Source: Olivibacter sitiensis DSM 17696
GTDB taxonomy: Bacteria; Bacteroidota; Bacteroidia; Sphingobacteriales; Sphingobacteriaceae
NCBI RefSeq assembly: GCF_000427965.1
Contig: NZ_ATZA01000020.1
Span: 1 to 64,000, forward strand
DNA length: 64,000 nucleotides
Direction of reading: 5' to 3'
Below are positions 37,563 through 46,125 of this stretch, one piece after another. A program made the position numbers and the translations under genes. Under the pieces are notes generated by a model. The model was not told the DNA's origin. It made no database searches and worked only from the letters and a program-made list of their open reading frames with translations. How positions within the stretch are numbered: position 1 is the stretch's first letter; every line of letters starts with the position of its first letter.

Positions 37563-39353
37563 TTAATTTGCTTGGCCTGATGTTTTTCCACGCATGGCCA
37601 AATAGATCGCGTCTTCTATACGAGATCGGATATTCATTTGTAAAAGTTTGGTGCTGACTTCGGGATGAACCCTGTTTGAAAGAAATATGTAAGTCAGCTG
37701 ATTGACTGGGTCTATCCAGATACAGGTACCGGTATAGCCCGTGTGGCCAAAGGTAGCTGGAGAGGCAAATTGCGATGGATAATGCTTTGTGGTGTCTGGA
37801 TCCCATCTATCAAAGCCAAGCCCCCTGCGGCTCACCGCAGAATAGCGGGAAGTGAAGGCGTCGATGGTTTCTGGTTTCAGGTAGCGCTGCCCTCCGTAAG
37901 TCCCTTTGTTGAGCAATAGCTGACCGTACTTTGCTAAATCTGAGGCGGTGCTAAATAGTCCGGCATGGCCAGAGACGCCATCCACCATTGCCGCCCCCTG
38001 ATCATGCACGTAGCCTTGTAGTAAGGTTTTGCGAAATTCCTGATCGTTTTCTGTGGGCACTATCTTTCCTTTTGGGAAAAATAGCCGCGGTTGGAAAGTA
38101 CTATGGTACATGCCTAATGGTTTGTAAAAATCCTTTTTTACCAGTTCATTGAGTGCTTGGTGGGTCACCTGCTCAATGACGGCTTTCATCACGTACATGC
38201 TGATGTCGCTATAAACGTATTCGCCCTGTGTTTTCAAGGGTGATTCCATCATCTGTTTCCACATGACATCCTGAAAATAGCCCTTCCGTATATATATGCC
38301 ATCGGCCAATTTGGTGGGATAAGCACTGGACGAATCCCTGCTCGTATCTTTTGGTTGCAAATTTTTATAGAAAGGGATAAAAGGGATGAAACCAGCTTGA
38401 TGCAGCATTACATCGCGGAGCTTTACATTAGCCTTATCTTGGTAGTTTTTTCGTATATCCGGAAGATAGGTTCCCATTGTCTCATCCAGGTTTATTTTGC
38501 CTTCTTCTGTGAGGTGCATTACTTCCAACGTCGTGGCAGCTATTTTGGTGACGGAAGCCATATCGAAGAGATCGTCTACTTTTGTGGCTACTTGCTTGTC
38601 GTATGTATGATAGCCGTAAGCTTTCTCAAAAATGACGTTTCCATTGCGGGCTACCAAAACGACGGCACCGGGAAAGGCTCTCGCAGAGATTCCTTCCTGT
38701 ACAATTTGGTCTATGCTATCTGTCATTAAGGTGCCATCTATACCCTCCGCTTCGGGTTTGCCATAACCCAACCGTGTTTTTTCGGTCGAAAAACCCATTC
38801 CAGCAAAATAATGCTCATTGATGTCTATTGGGAGCTTGTCTTTTATAGTAGTGCCGCCAAATAGTGCAGAGGCAACTTGAGAGGCACTCTCGGGCCGTGT
38901 ATCATTTGTCCATATAGTGGGCAAGGAAGTTTTGTCAAATTGATTCAAGTAACTGAAATCGGCAAAGACTGCCAAAACCAAAGAGTTATTCTTGGTCAGG
39001 ATAGATAACTTGTCTAACGTTTTTCTATTTATGTTATCCTGATCTATCGAGACAATGAACGTATTCCCCTTTTTTTCGGTATAATTATGCGCATCTTCCA
39101 AGGTAATGGATGCTACACTGTCGTATTTGGCCAGCTGTGGAAGGAGCGATAAATGGTCATCCTTACATAGATTGAGATAGAAAAATTGCTGATGATCCAA
39201 ATCTGCAAATGGAATAGTTTGCCCCTCGTTGTGAAGCAGGATGAGGCTGGCTGACGGTGCTTGTTCGGTTTTTTGTTTCACTTGGGCGCAGGCCGTCAAT
39301 ATGGGAAGGATGAAGAGCGCAATAATGTATAGTCGATAAGTGAGGACTTTCAT
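37563..39353 (-). CDS. Serine hydrolase (beta-lactamase fold) with N-terminal GH3-C-like domain
   Basis: 596 residues. Lipoprotein signal with LTAC (Cys22). Residues about 30-200 resemble the C-terminal domain of GH3 glycosidases (SLVLAVFADFSYL, ASQVASALFGGTTIKDKLPI). From about 205 there is a class C-like beta-lactamase/PBP domain: S267-V-T-K270, Y381-S-D, and GHTGYTG. In Bacteroidota this hydrolase is often fused behind a complete GH3 beta-N-acetylglucosaminidase; here the catalytic GH3 barrel is absent. It probably acts on peptidoglycan or its fragments. Confidence 0.85.
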   Translation of the reverse strand: MKVLTYRLYIIALFILPILTACAQVKQKTEQAPSASLILLHNEGQTIPFADLDHQQFFYLNLCKDDHLSLLPQLAKYDSVASITLEDAHNYTEKKGNTFIVSIDQDNINRKTLDKLSILTKNNSLVLAVFADFSYLNQFDKTSLPTIWTNDTRPESASQVASALFGGTTIKDKLPIDINEHYFAGMGFSTEKTRLGYGKPEAEGIDGTLMTDSIDQIVQEGISARAFPGAVVLVARNGNVIFEKAYGYHTYDKQVATKVDDLFDMASVTKIAATTLEVMHLTEEGKINLDETMGTYLPDIRKNYQDKANVKLRDVMLHQAGFIPFIPFYKNLQPKDTSRDSSSAYPTKLADGIYIRKGYFQDVMWKQMMESPLKTQGEYVYSDISMYVMKAVIEQVTHQALNELVKKDFYKPLGMYHSTFQPRLFFPKGKIVPTENDQEFRKTLLQGYVHDQGAAMVDGVSGHAGLFSTASDLAKYGQLLLNKGTYGGQRYLKPETIDAFTSRYSAVSRRGLGFDRWDPDTTKHYPSQFASPATFGHTGYTGTCIWIDPVNQLTYIFLSNRVHPEVSTKLLQMNIRSRIEDAIYLAMRGKTSGQAN

Positions 39354-39473
39354 GGAATGTGTGGTTTTGTATTTTGTATATATGTGTAAAAATAAGACTT
39401 TAAAGTAAAATTACGTTAAGTAGCCATACTGTCGGTTGGAAAATTTTCCAGTAAATTGAACAAGCTCTCAAAA

Positions 39474-40295
39474 ATGTGGTTAATTTGCTGCATGGCAATG
39501 CTACATTCAAAAGGGCTGGATGGAATATTAAGAGAACTGTCAAGTAGCTTAGAGGCCTATTTCATCCCATTTCTTTTGGCACGCGCCACCTATTATTTAC
39601 AATGTGTTGGCCACCGTTTTGCCATTGTTTTTTATTTTCGTGACGCCGATACACTACAAAATGCTATGCTCGCCGAAAGTAACCAAACCGCTCATATTGT
39701 GTATATCTATGAAGACGACTGGCGGAATAAGCAGGCCATTATCATCGGCAGGTTGATGGCATATGTGGGGAAGGCTGTACGAATACATGCAAGGGCGTGT
39801 TCGGTTGTTCGACTTGACAAACAGTGCACAATCGACTTTTTGCGGGAAAACCATTTGCAGGTACCGCTGGCAGGCAAGTACCGATATGGATTGACGTATA
39901 AAGAGCAGCTAGTAGCTATAGCTGTTTTTAGTGGCGCTCGCAGAATGCACAAGGAACATGGCAGCCAACATAGATCTTTTGAACTGATACGCAATTGCAA
40001 TAAAAATGGTAGCCTGGTGGTAGGCGGTCTTAGCAAATTGATAAAGCACTTTGTGAAGGATTTCAGGCCCAATGATGTTATGACCTATGTGGATAGGGAC
40101 TGGTCCGACGGGTCTGCATTTGCCAAGCTAGGTTTTGTGCTAGCAGGTGTTACGGAGCCACACGGTTTTTGGGTAGACGGGCGGACTTGGGTAAGGACCG
40201 AACAAAATAGAATAGACAAGGATCGCTTTGACAGGGAGAATTTTTATTGCCTAAGAAATAGAGGCAGTCTGAAAATGATCTATCACATAGATTAA
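39474..40295 (+). CDS. Conserved protein with Mom/homing-endonuclease-associated GNAT-like domain
   Basis: 273 residues from ATG 39474; an earlier TTG at 39456 is less likely. The N-terminal ~120 residues are unrecognised. The C-terminal part (YRYGLTYKEQLVAIAVFSGARR, FELIRNCNKNGSLVVGGLSKLI, MTYVDRDWSDGSAFAKLGF) matches a domain that I know from phage homing-endonuclease-like proteins and relates by pattern to Mom-type GNAT folds. Here it lies 15 nt upstream of miaA and is probably cotranscribed. A nucleic-acid modification role is inference. Confidence 0.6.
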   Translation: MWLICCMAMLHSKGLDGILRELSSSLEAYFIPFLLARATYYLQCVGHRFAIVFYFRDADTLQNAMLAESNQTAHIVYIYEDDWRNKQAIIIGRLMAYVGKAVRIHARACSVVRLDKQCTIDFLRENHLQVPLAGKYRYGLTYKEQLVAIAVFSGARRMHKEHGSQHRSFELIRNCNKNGSLVVGGLSKLIKHFVKDFRPNDVMTYVDRDWSDGSAFAKLGFVLAGVTEPHGFWVDGRTWVRTEQNRIDKDRFDRENFYCLRNRGSLKMIYHID

Positions 40296-40310
40296 CCCTT
40301 ATCTTGAAGA

Positions 40311-41234
40311 ATGTTATCAACGCAGATGGTTAAGAAATTGATTGTTATCTTGGGTCCCACAGCTTCTGGAAAGACAGCGCTGGCGGTGGCATTGGCCAAA
40401 CGTTGCAATGGAGCGATCATCAGTGCAGACTCCCGTCAGGTATATAGGGGAATGGACATCGGGACGGGAAAGGATTTGGCGGAGTATGGAGACGTACCCC
40501 ATTATCTCATTAATATTAGGGAAGCCGGAGAAAGCTATAACGTAGCGCATTTCCAAGACGATTTTGCCGATGCATATGAGGATATCCTTGCAAAAGGAAA
40601 GCAGCCAATATTATGCGGAGGAACAGGGCTTTATATCCAATCTGTACTGCAGCAATATTCGTTTTTGCACGTGCCAAAAAATGTGGTATTACGTAAGCGG
40701 TTGGAACAGGAAGATACGGAACAGCTGACCAAATTGTTTGTATCGTTGCCACAGCCGCCTTCTTTCAAAGCCGATATCGGTACTAGAAAGCGATTGATAA
40801 GAGCGATAGAAATCGCGGAATGGTCGCGCGAGCACCATTTTGTGCCAATCGAAAAGGATACCATGGATTATATGGTTTTTGGTTTGGCATTGCCTGTTGA
40901 TATCCGTAGAGAGCTGATCAGTCAACGCCTCGATAAGAGGTTGCAGCAAGGTTTGACAGAGGAAGTTGCGCAATTGCAAAAAAATGGTGTGTCGGCAGAT
41001 CAATTGCTGTTCTATGGCCTTGAATATAAGTACATCACCTTATATCTATCGGGAGTGTTGACTTTCGACGCTTTTTACGAAAAGCTGAAAACGGAGATAC
41101 ATCGTTTTGCAAAAAGGCAAATGACCTATTTTAGGAAAATGGAAAAGGACGGCTTATCTATTCATTGGCTAGATGGCCTGCAATCGGTAGAGGATAATGT
41201 AAGGCAGATATTGTCGCTAATGTATCAATCCTAA
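40311..41234 (+). CDS. miaA: tRNA dimethylallyltransferase
   Basis: 307 residues; ATG 40326 (MVKKLIVILGPTASGKT) is an alternative start. P-loop GPTASGKT, ISADSRQVYRGMDIGTGK, and GGTGLYIQSVL are MiaA motifs; the mid-region GTRKRLIRAIEI follows. It prenylates A37 of tRNAs reading U-starting codons. Its last 4 nt overlap the stop of the convergent OstA-like gene. Confidence 0.93.
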   Translation: MLSTQMVKKLIVILGPTASGKTALAVALAKRCNGAIISADSRQVYRGMDIGTGKDLAEYGDVPHYLINIREAGESYNVAHFQDDFADAYEDILAKGKQPILCGGTGLYIQSVLQQYSFLHVPKNVVLRKRLEQEDTEQLTKLFVSLPQPPSFKADIGTRKRLIRAIEIAEWSREHHFVPIEKDTMDYMVFGLALPVDIRRELISQRLDKRLQQGLTEEVAQLQKNGVSADQLLFYGLEYKYITLYLSGVLTFDAFYEKLKTEIHRFAKRQMTYFRKMEKDGLSIHWLDGLQSVEDNVRQILSLMYQS

Positions 41235-43504
41235 TTGTTTTTTACCGATGTGTTTTTGCTCCCTTGCTCTTCAGCGGCTTCATTCTCTTCATTACCCTCT
41301 TCTTGTTCCTCTACCTTTTTTTTCGGAGGTGTTTCATCTTTTTGATCGGATCTTATGTTCTCTGGGATAGGAGATTGAGAAGGTGCGGCTACGCCATTAA
41401 TGACTTCTTCCTTGCTCTTGGGCCTGTTCTCCGGTTTCCAAATGAAACCGGGCAGCACTTCTTTATCCTCCGGGATCAGGCCCACGGGATAGTATACCCA
41501 TTCAGGCTTCCGTATATCGATCATATCGGAAATCTCGTTGTTGTCAAAGAGGATTTTTTTACGGCTACTGACACTGGTCATCATGCCTGTGATTTTATTT
41601 TGGTCTACCGAGTAGTAGTTGCTTTGTGCATTTCCGTCTATGTACATCACGTCCAATTTGTTGTTGGTAAAGAATCCAGAGATTTTTCGACCCTTAACTT
41701 GGTTGAACTTGGTGCTGTCTCCTTCTGCACTTACGATAAAGGCATTTGTTTTCAGAAACATATTGTCGAGTTGCTGGTTTTTCAGCTGCATGTATATAGT
41801 GTCGCCAGATAACTGCGAGCCTTGGGACCATATCATCGGATTGCCAAAGCAGCGTATCACCGAATCGGGATAACCATAGAACGCCGAATCGGCCCTAGCT
41901 TGAAGGTCCGACTTGAATATGCGCATATTATGGTAAGCCATTACGATGCGGGTACGTGCCGTATCGGCAATGGCGGTGCTGTCGCTTTTTTGGGCTGGTT
42001 GCTCAAGGGCCTTCTCTTTCGCTTTTATGTACGAACTGTCTGCTTCGCCCACTTTGGGGATGTAGGACTGTAGCATCATCGCGCTATCGGCCTTGAGGTG
42101 CTCGCCAATATCTGCTCTCAAGGATGCCGGCATGGTGTCTTTGTTTGCTTTCACTATGGCAGGGGCAAGAACCTTCTTAGTAGTATCTACCGCCCTTACC
42201 GTTGAGTCGATTTTTTTTGCAATAGAAGTGCTATCAAGGGCCTCGGGCGGTCTTGATAAACTGTCAAGGCCATGCTGTGTTCTGCTGCTGTCGCCAGTGA
42301 GCTGATTCGTGTCGAGCGAGAGGCTATCTTGCAAGTTGGGGCGTTCTACCTGGTCCTGCGAGCTTGGAAGAATATCTGCAGGATCTTCCTCTTCACCCAT
42401 ACCGAAGGAATCTCCTTCGTCTTCCTCTATCTCCCCGCCATCTCGCGATATGTTCAGGTTTAAAGATTGGTAGTCTTTCAATAAAATGATCTTGGAATAC
42501 AACGTATCGGCAGACATGAAAGCGGAATCTGTCTTGATTTCCGTTTTTTGTGGCGTGAGCAAGGAATCTGGTGGTGTACCAATGCTATCTGTTGCTATGC
42601 TGTCCTGAGCTGCTTCGGGCGACGATGAGCTGTCTGATGTGGTAATGATGGTGAGGTAGGCATTCTGGGTCATTGTAATGCTTTCGTCTACTTCACGATA
42701 TAGCCCTAGTTGCCCGTTCATGATGATTTTCTCCGCAGTGTCTATAAACTCAACATTTTTCACTGCCCTGCCTATGCCCGCTTTCCCGTCGTAATATAAG
42801 CTATCGCCCTTGAGAAATTTGGAACCTTCGGTATAAAGGTTGTTCTTGCCGAATCGGGCTAAATCAGTTTCCGTATGGTAATTGCCATTTTCCGTGTACA
42901 GGTTCCCGTCACTATTGCCTTTTATGTTCGTGGGACCATAGAAATAGGCCATCTTGCGTGGTGAATTGTATCGCAATGTGTCGGTAAAAATCTTTGTCCT
43001 GGGTGTTCTGACCACCACATTGTACCTGAAATAGGCATCTTGCGAATTTTCGAAATAGGTGGCGTTTCTGCTGGTCAGGGTATCGGTGGTGTTTACAATG
43101 CGCCCCCCATTTGTATAGGTCCCAATCTTTGTGTTCAGGTTGTATGTCAAATGATTGGTAGTTAATACGTTTTGTTTGTCTACCATGCGGACATTGTTGG
43201 TGAGTATGGCAATCCTGCTGGCCTTTATATAGTGGAGCTTGTCGGCATAGACAATGGTGCCATTAGGTTGCGTAATGACCACATTTCCATTCGCATCAAA
43301 GAAGCCAGCTTTGTCGTCATAGTCGGCACTATCAGCCGATAGCGTGCTACCTTCATGTAAGAATACAGGATGGTAAATCCTTTCTACCCCCCATTCTTCA
43401 TGGTATTCGGACCTGTCTGAACTAATGATCTTGACAGTTTTTTGCGCCATTGCTGCAAAAGGGAAAAGGAAACAGACCAAAAGCAAATAGAAGATCTTTC
43501 TCAC
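41231..43504 (-). CDS. OstA/LptA-like outer membrane biogenesis protein
   Basis: 757 residues from a GTG start. Signal peptide ending AAMAQ, then an OstA/LptA-like beta-jellyroll region (LSADSADYDDKAGFFDANGNVVITQPNGTI in part, repeated 'GNxxxxxxD' strands to about 290). A long Asp/Ser-rich middle follows, then a second OstA-like block (about 520-650), and a Glu/Lys-rich tail (VEEQEEGNEENEAAEEQ). It is probably part of LPS transport across the periplasm. It is much longer than proteobacterial LptA, as is usual for Bacteroidota. Confidence 0.82.
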   Translation of the reverse strand: MRKIFYLLLVCFLFPFAAMAQKTVKIISSDRSEYHEEWGVERIYHPVFLHEGSTLSADSADYDDKAGFFDANGNVVITQPNGTIVYADKLHYIKASRIAILTNNVRMVDKQNVLTTNHLTYNLNTKIGTYTNGGRIVNTTDTLTSRNATYFENSQDAYFRYNVVVRTPRTKIFTDTLRYNSPRKMAYFYGPTNIKGNSDGNLYTENGNYHTETDLARFGKNNLYTEGSKFLKGDSLYYDGKAGIGRAVKNVEFIDTAEKIIMNGQLGLYREVDESITMTQNAYLTIITTSDSSSSPEAAQDSIATDSIGTPPDSLLTPQKTEIKTDSAFMSADTLYSKIILLKDYQSLNLNISRDGGEIEEDEGDSFGMGEEEDPADILPSSQDQVERPNLQDSLSLDTNQLTGDSSRTQHGLDSLSRPPEALDSTSIAKKIDSTVRAVDTTKKVLAPAIVKANKDTMPASLRADIGEHLKADSAMMLQSYIPKVGEADSSYIKAKEKALEQPAQKSDSTAIADTARTRIVMAYHNMRIFKSDLQARADSAFYGYPDSVIRCFGNPMIWSQGSQLSGDTIYMQLKNQQLDNMFLKTNAFIVSAEGDSTKFNQVKGRKISGFFTNNKLDVMYIDGNAQSNYYSVDQNKITGMMTSVSSRKKILFDNNEISDMIDIRKPEWVYYPVGLIPEDKEVLPGFIWKPENRPKSKEEVINGVAAPSQSPIPENIRSDQKDETPPKKKVEEQEEGNEENEAAEEQGSKNTSVKNN

Positions 43505-43594
43505 AGGTGCAAACTTAAAGAAAATTAGGTTCTCTGCTTATCATTTTAGTTTTTTTAACATGTGTGAAACGGGTCGGCACTATTTGAAAATCCT

Positions 43595-43602
43595 TATCTT
43601 TG
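43595..43602 (+). promoter_or_regulatory. -7 element directly before tilS
   Basis: TATCTTTG fits TAnnTTTG and ends 4 nt before the tilS ATG, suggesting a leaderless mRNA. There is no good -33 match at the usual spacing. Confidence 0.4.
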
Positions 43603-43606
43603 AGCA

Positions 43607-44950
43607 ATGAATTGGGTGAAAGAATTTCTTGGCTTTATACATGATAATTATCTTTTGGATCCTGACGATAAGGTGCTGTTGGCCGTCAGTGGTGGAAGGG
43701 ATTCTATGTTAATGGCCTATCTTTTTGCCCAATCCCCCTTTGCGTTCGGCGTTGCCCATTGCAATTTCGGGCTACGGGGCGAAGAGTCTGATGGGGACGA
43801 AGAACTGGTTCGCAGCTGGAGCGAGGATTTGGGAGTGCCATTCCATGTGAAGCGATTTGACACCAAGAGGTACGCACAGGATATGAAGATCTCCACACAA
43901 ATGGCTGCCCGCAATCTTCGATACGAATGGTTCAGTGAGTTGATGAAATCGGAGGGTTACAACAAATTGGCCGTTGCTCATCACAAAAACGACAGCGTGG
44001 AAACGGTATTGCTCAACCTTTGTCGCGGAACTGGGCTTACGGGCCTACATGGCATCCTTGTGGCAAGGAACCATATTGTAAGACCTCTCCTGTACTTGTC
44101 TAGGCAAGATATTGATCGGGCTATTATGGAATTGGCGGTTACTTATCGCGAAGATTCTTCCAACCTGTCCGATAAATATGCCAGAAATCGCATCCGATTG
44201 CAGGTGATTCCAGAACTGAAAAAGATAAACCCTTCATTGGAAAATACCTTTGAAAAAAACATTGCGCGGTTTGGTGAGGTGGAAGAGCTATTGGACATCC
44301 TCAAGGAGGACGTCATGAAGCGACTCTTAGTCCCGAAAGAAGTGGGCTTTGATATAGATATAGCGGAGTTGAAAGCACTCCGACCGCTTAAGTTGATGAG
44401 CTATATGCTTTTTTCGGATTTTGGTTTTTCAGAGGCTACCATCGATGATTTGTTAACTTTATTGGAAAAAGAGCCACAGTCTGGCAAGCACTTTAGCAGT
44501 TCAAAATTCCAGCTATGGCTAGACAGGGGAAAGCTGCAATTGCGCCAGAAAGAAGAGGATATTGCCGCTGAGCAAAAAACTCTGGGCTTGGGAGAACGGA
44601 TTGTTTGGAAAGGAAGCAAGTTGGGCTTAAGTCCCTTAGGCGATATTTGTGCCGAACAAGCATGTAAGGCAATATCGGTAGACGCAGACAAGCTTGTTCT
44701 GCCGTTGGAGATCAGATCATGGCAACAAGGGGATTATTTTCGACCATTTGGCATGCGCGGGACAAAGAAGATCAGCGATTTCTTTGTTTCGGTGAAATTG
44801 CCGCGTTCAGAAAAACAACAGGTTCCGCTTGTAGTAAATGGCAACGGTGATATTATTTGGGTGGCTCCTTTCCGGATGGACAACCGTTTTCGGGTGCAGC
44901 CAAGCACAAATAAAATTTATAACTTAACTTTTGAGAAATATGAGCAATAG
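43607..44950 (+). CDS. tilS: tRNA(Ile)-lysidine synthetase
   Basis: 447 residues. PP-loop SGGRDS near 29-34, AHCNFGLRGEESDGDE, AHHKNDSVETVLLNLCRGTGLTGL split over the active site, and a C-terminal TilS domain (WQQGDYFRPFGMRGTKKISDF). It changes C34 of tRNA-Ile(CAU) to lysidine, using ATP and lysine. Its last 11 nt overlap the start of the next gene. Confidence 0.97.
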   Translation: MNWVKEFLGFIHDNYLLDPDDKVLLAVSGGRDSMLMAYLFAQSPFAFGVAHCNFGLRGEESDGDEELVRSWSEDLGVPFHVKRFDTKRYAQDMKISTQMAARNLRYEWFSELMKSEGYNKLAVAHHKNDSVETVLLNLCRGTGLTGLHGILVARNHIVRPLLYLSRQDIDRAIMELAVTYREDSSNLSDKYARNRIRLQVIPELKKINPSLENTFEKNIARFGEVEELLDILKEDVMKRLLVPKEVGFDIDIAELKALRPLKLMSYMLFSDFGFSEATIDDLLTLLEKEPQSGKHFSSSKFQLWLDRGKLQLRQKEEDIAAEQKTLGLGERIVWKGSKLGLSPLGDICAEQACKAISVDADKLVLPLEIRSWQQGDYFRPFGMRGTKKISDFFVSVKLPRSEKQQVPLVVNGNGDIIWVAPFRMDNRFRVQPSTNKIYNLTFEKYEQ

Positions 44951-45422
44951 GCCTTTGTTTACAGAAAATCAATATTTGGGAAGAGATAGGATTTGGTTGT
45001 CTGTTCGCTTGATATTGTCGCTGTTTTGCTTCGCGGCCTATTATATCAGCACTGAGCGAGAACGGAGCAACCAGATTTTCCTTATTGTGGGCTGCGGTAT
45101 ACTTGTTGTGAGCATCATCATGATGTATGTATTGCATTATCGTATTACGGTGATCAACAAGAGCATCATATTACAAGGATTGTGGACCACTAGGCTCGTA
45201 AAAATAGACTTAAACAGTATTGAAAAGATAGAAGCTGCTCCCTATAGTAGCTATTTTATCAATAATCCGGTTTACAATTTACATCAGAAGGGAAAAATCA
45301 AATTCTACGCTTCGGGCAATGATGCCATATGGTTGACAGATTATGACGGGCTTGTTTACATCATAGGCACACAACGTGCCCAAGAGTTTTTGCAGGCCAT
45401 TGAGCAGGCCAAGAAATCGTAA
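44940..45422 (+). CDS. Small membrane protein with PH-like domain
   Basis: 160 residues from ATG 44940, inside the tilS end. Two membrane helices (LILSLFCFAAYYI and IFLIVGCGILVVSIIMMYVL) precede a soluble part with ITVINKSIILQGLW and KIDLNSIEKIEAAPY, the pattern of bacterial PH (bPH) domains. Function unknown. Translational coupling with tilS is likely. Confidence 0.7.
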   Translation: MSNRPLFTENQYLGRDRIWLSVRLILSLFCFAAYYISTERERSNQIFLIVGCGILVVSIIMMYVLHYRITVINKSIILQGLWTTRLVKIDLNSIEKIEAAPYSSYFINNPVYNLHQKGKIKFYASGNDAIWLTDYDGLVYIIGTQRAQEFLQAIEQAKKS

Positions 45423-45600
45423 TATTATTGTCAGTAATGTTTTTTATAGGGGAGGCAATGCAATATATGTAAAGGCTTTTTCGTATAATTGTTCGTATTG
45501 CCTCTTCGTAAGGCGGTATGTCTTTGACGTTTTTTATTGTGCATCTTGCCGTCGAAGAATGATTTTTGGATTTTTTGCTTTATAATTTTTACTTTTTAAA

Positions 45601-45906
45601 ATGCTTCTATTAAAGGTTCTATTTATAGCTATTTTGATTATGTGGATAGTACGCATACTTTTTTTGCGGCTATTGCCATATTTACTGGCTAAGTTCTTCG
45701 TCAATCTTCAGCGCAAGGCCCAATATCAACAGCAGGGATATGGATATACGGGGCAAAATAACGGAAGCTATGCCCATACGAGGGATGACTATACACGAGC
45801 TAGCCAGCAAGGCAAGGTGAAAATTGACTATATACCACCACAGGCAAAGCGCAAAGCGAGCACGAATAATGCTGGCGAGTTTGTAGACTATGAGGAAATC
45901 AAATAA
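45601..45906 (+). CDS. DUF4834 family membrane protein
   Basis: 101 residues. One N-terminal helix (VLFIAILIMWIVRILFL) and a hydrophilic tail rich in Gln, Tyr and Lys, ending in GEFVDYEEIK, a hallmark of the DUF4834 family in Bacteroidota. Function unknown. It ends 30 nt before a terminator. Confidence 0.8.
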   Translation: MLLLKVLFIAILIMWIVRILFLRLLPYLLAKFFVNLQRKAQYQQQGYGYTGQNNGSYAHTRDDYTRASQQGKVKIDYIPPQAKRKASTNNAGEFVDYEEIK

Positions 45907-45935
45907 AAGTATATAAAATTATATGATAAAGAAGG

Positions 45936-45957
45936 GCCTCGTTTTGCGAGGCTTTTT
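45936..45957 (+). terminator. Rho-independent terminator after the DUF4834 gene
   Basis: GCCTCG/CGAGGC stem with TTTTG loop, followed by T5 at 45953-45957. Confidence 0.88.
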
Positions 45958-46065
45958 CTGTTTAGTATAAATGGCGGCATGTTCTTAGCCGCTATCTTTC
46001 ATCGATTTATGTCTCTTTAATCGGAATGAAAGGCTGATAAGTGTATTTGCGTGGCACTTTTGTCA

Positions 46066-46097
46066 TTTGCATATGAAAGGCAATTTATCTATGTTTG
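46066..46097 (+). promoter_or_regulatory. Promoter of the yfhO-type gene
   Basis: TTTG at 46066-46069, 20 nt, then TATGTTTG at 46090-46097, a full consensus match. Transcription would start near 46103. Confidence 0.8.
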
Positions 46098-46125
46098 GCC
46101 TTTAGCAAAAAATAATCGACATTAG

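Noticed and set aside
41231-43504. OstA-like protein as LptD
   Set aside because: It lacks the long C-terminal beta barrel; the pattern fits a periplasmic LptA-type protein with low-complexity inserts.
45376-45585. 69-codon frame in the gap between the PH-like and DUF4834 genes
   Set aside because: It starts inside the preceding gene in another frame; Cys/Arg/Tyr-rich composition looks like translated noncoding DNA.
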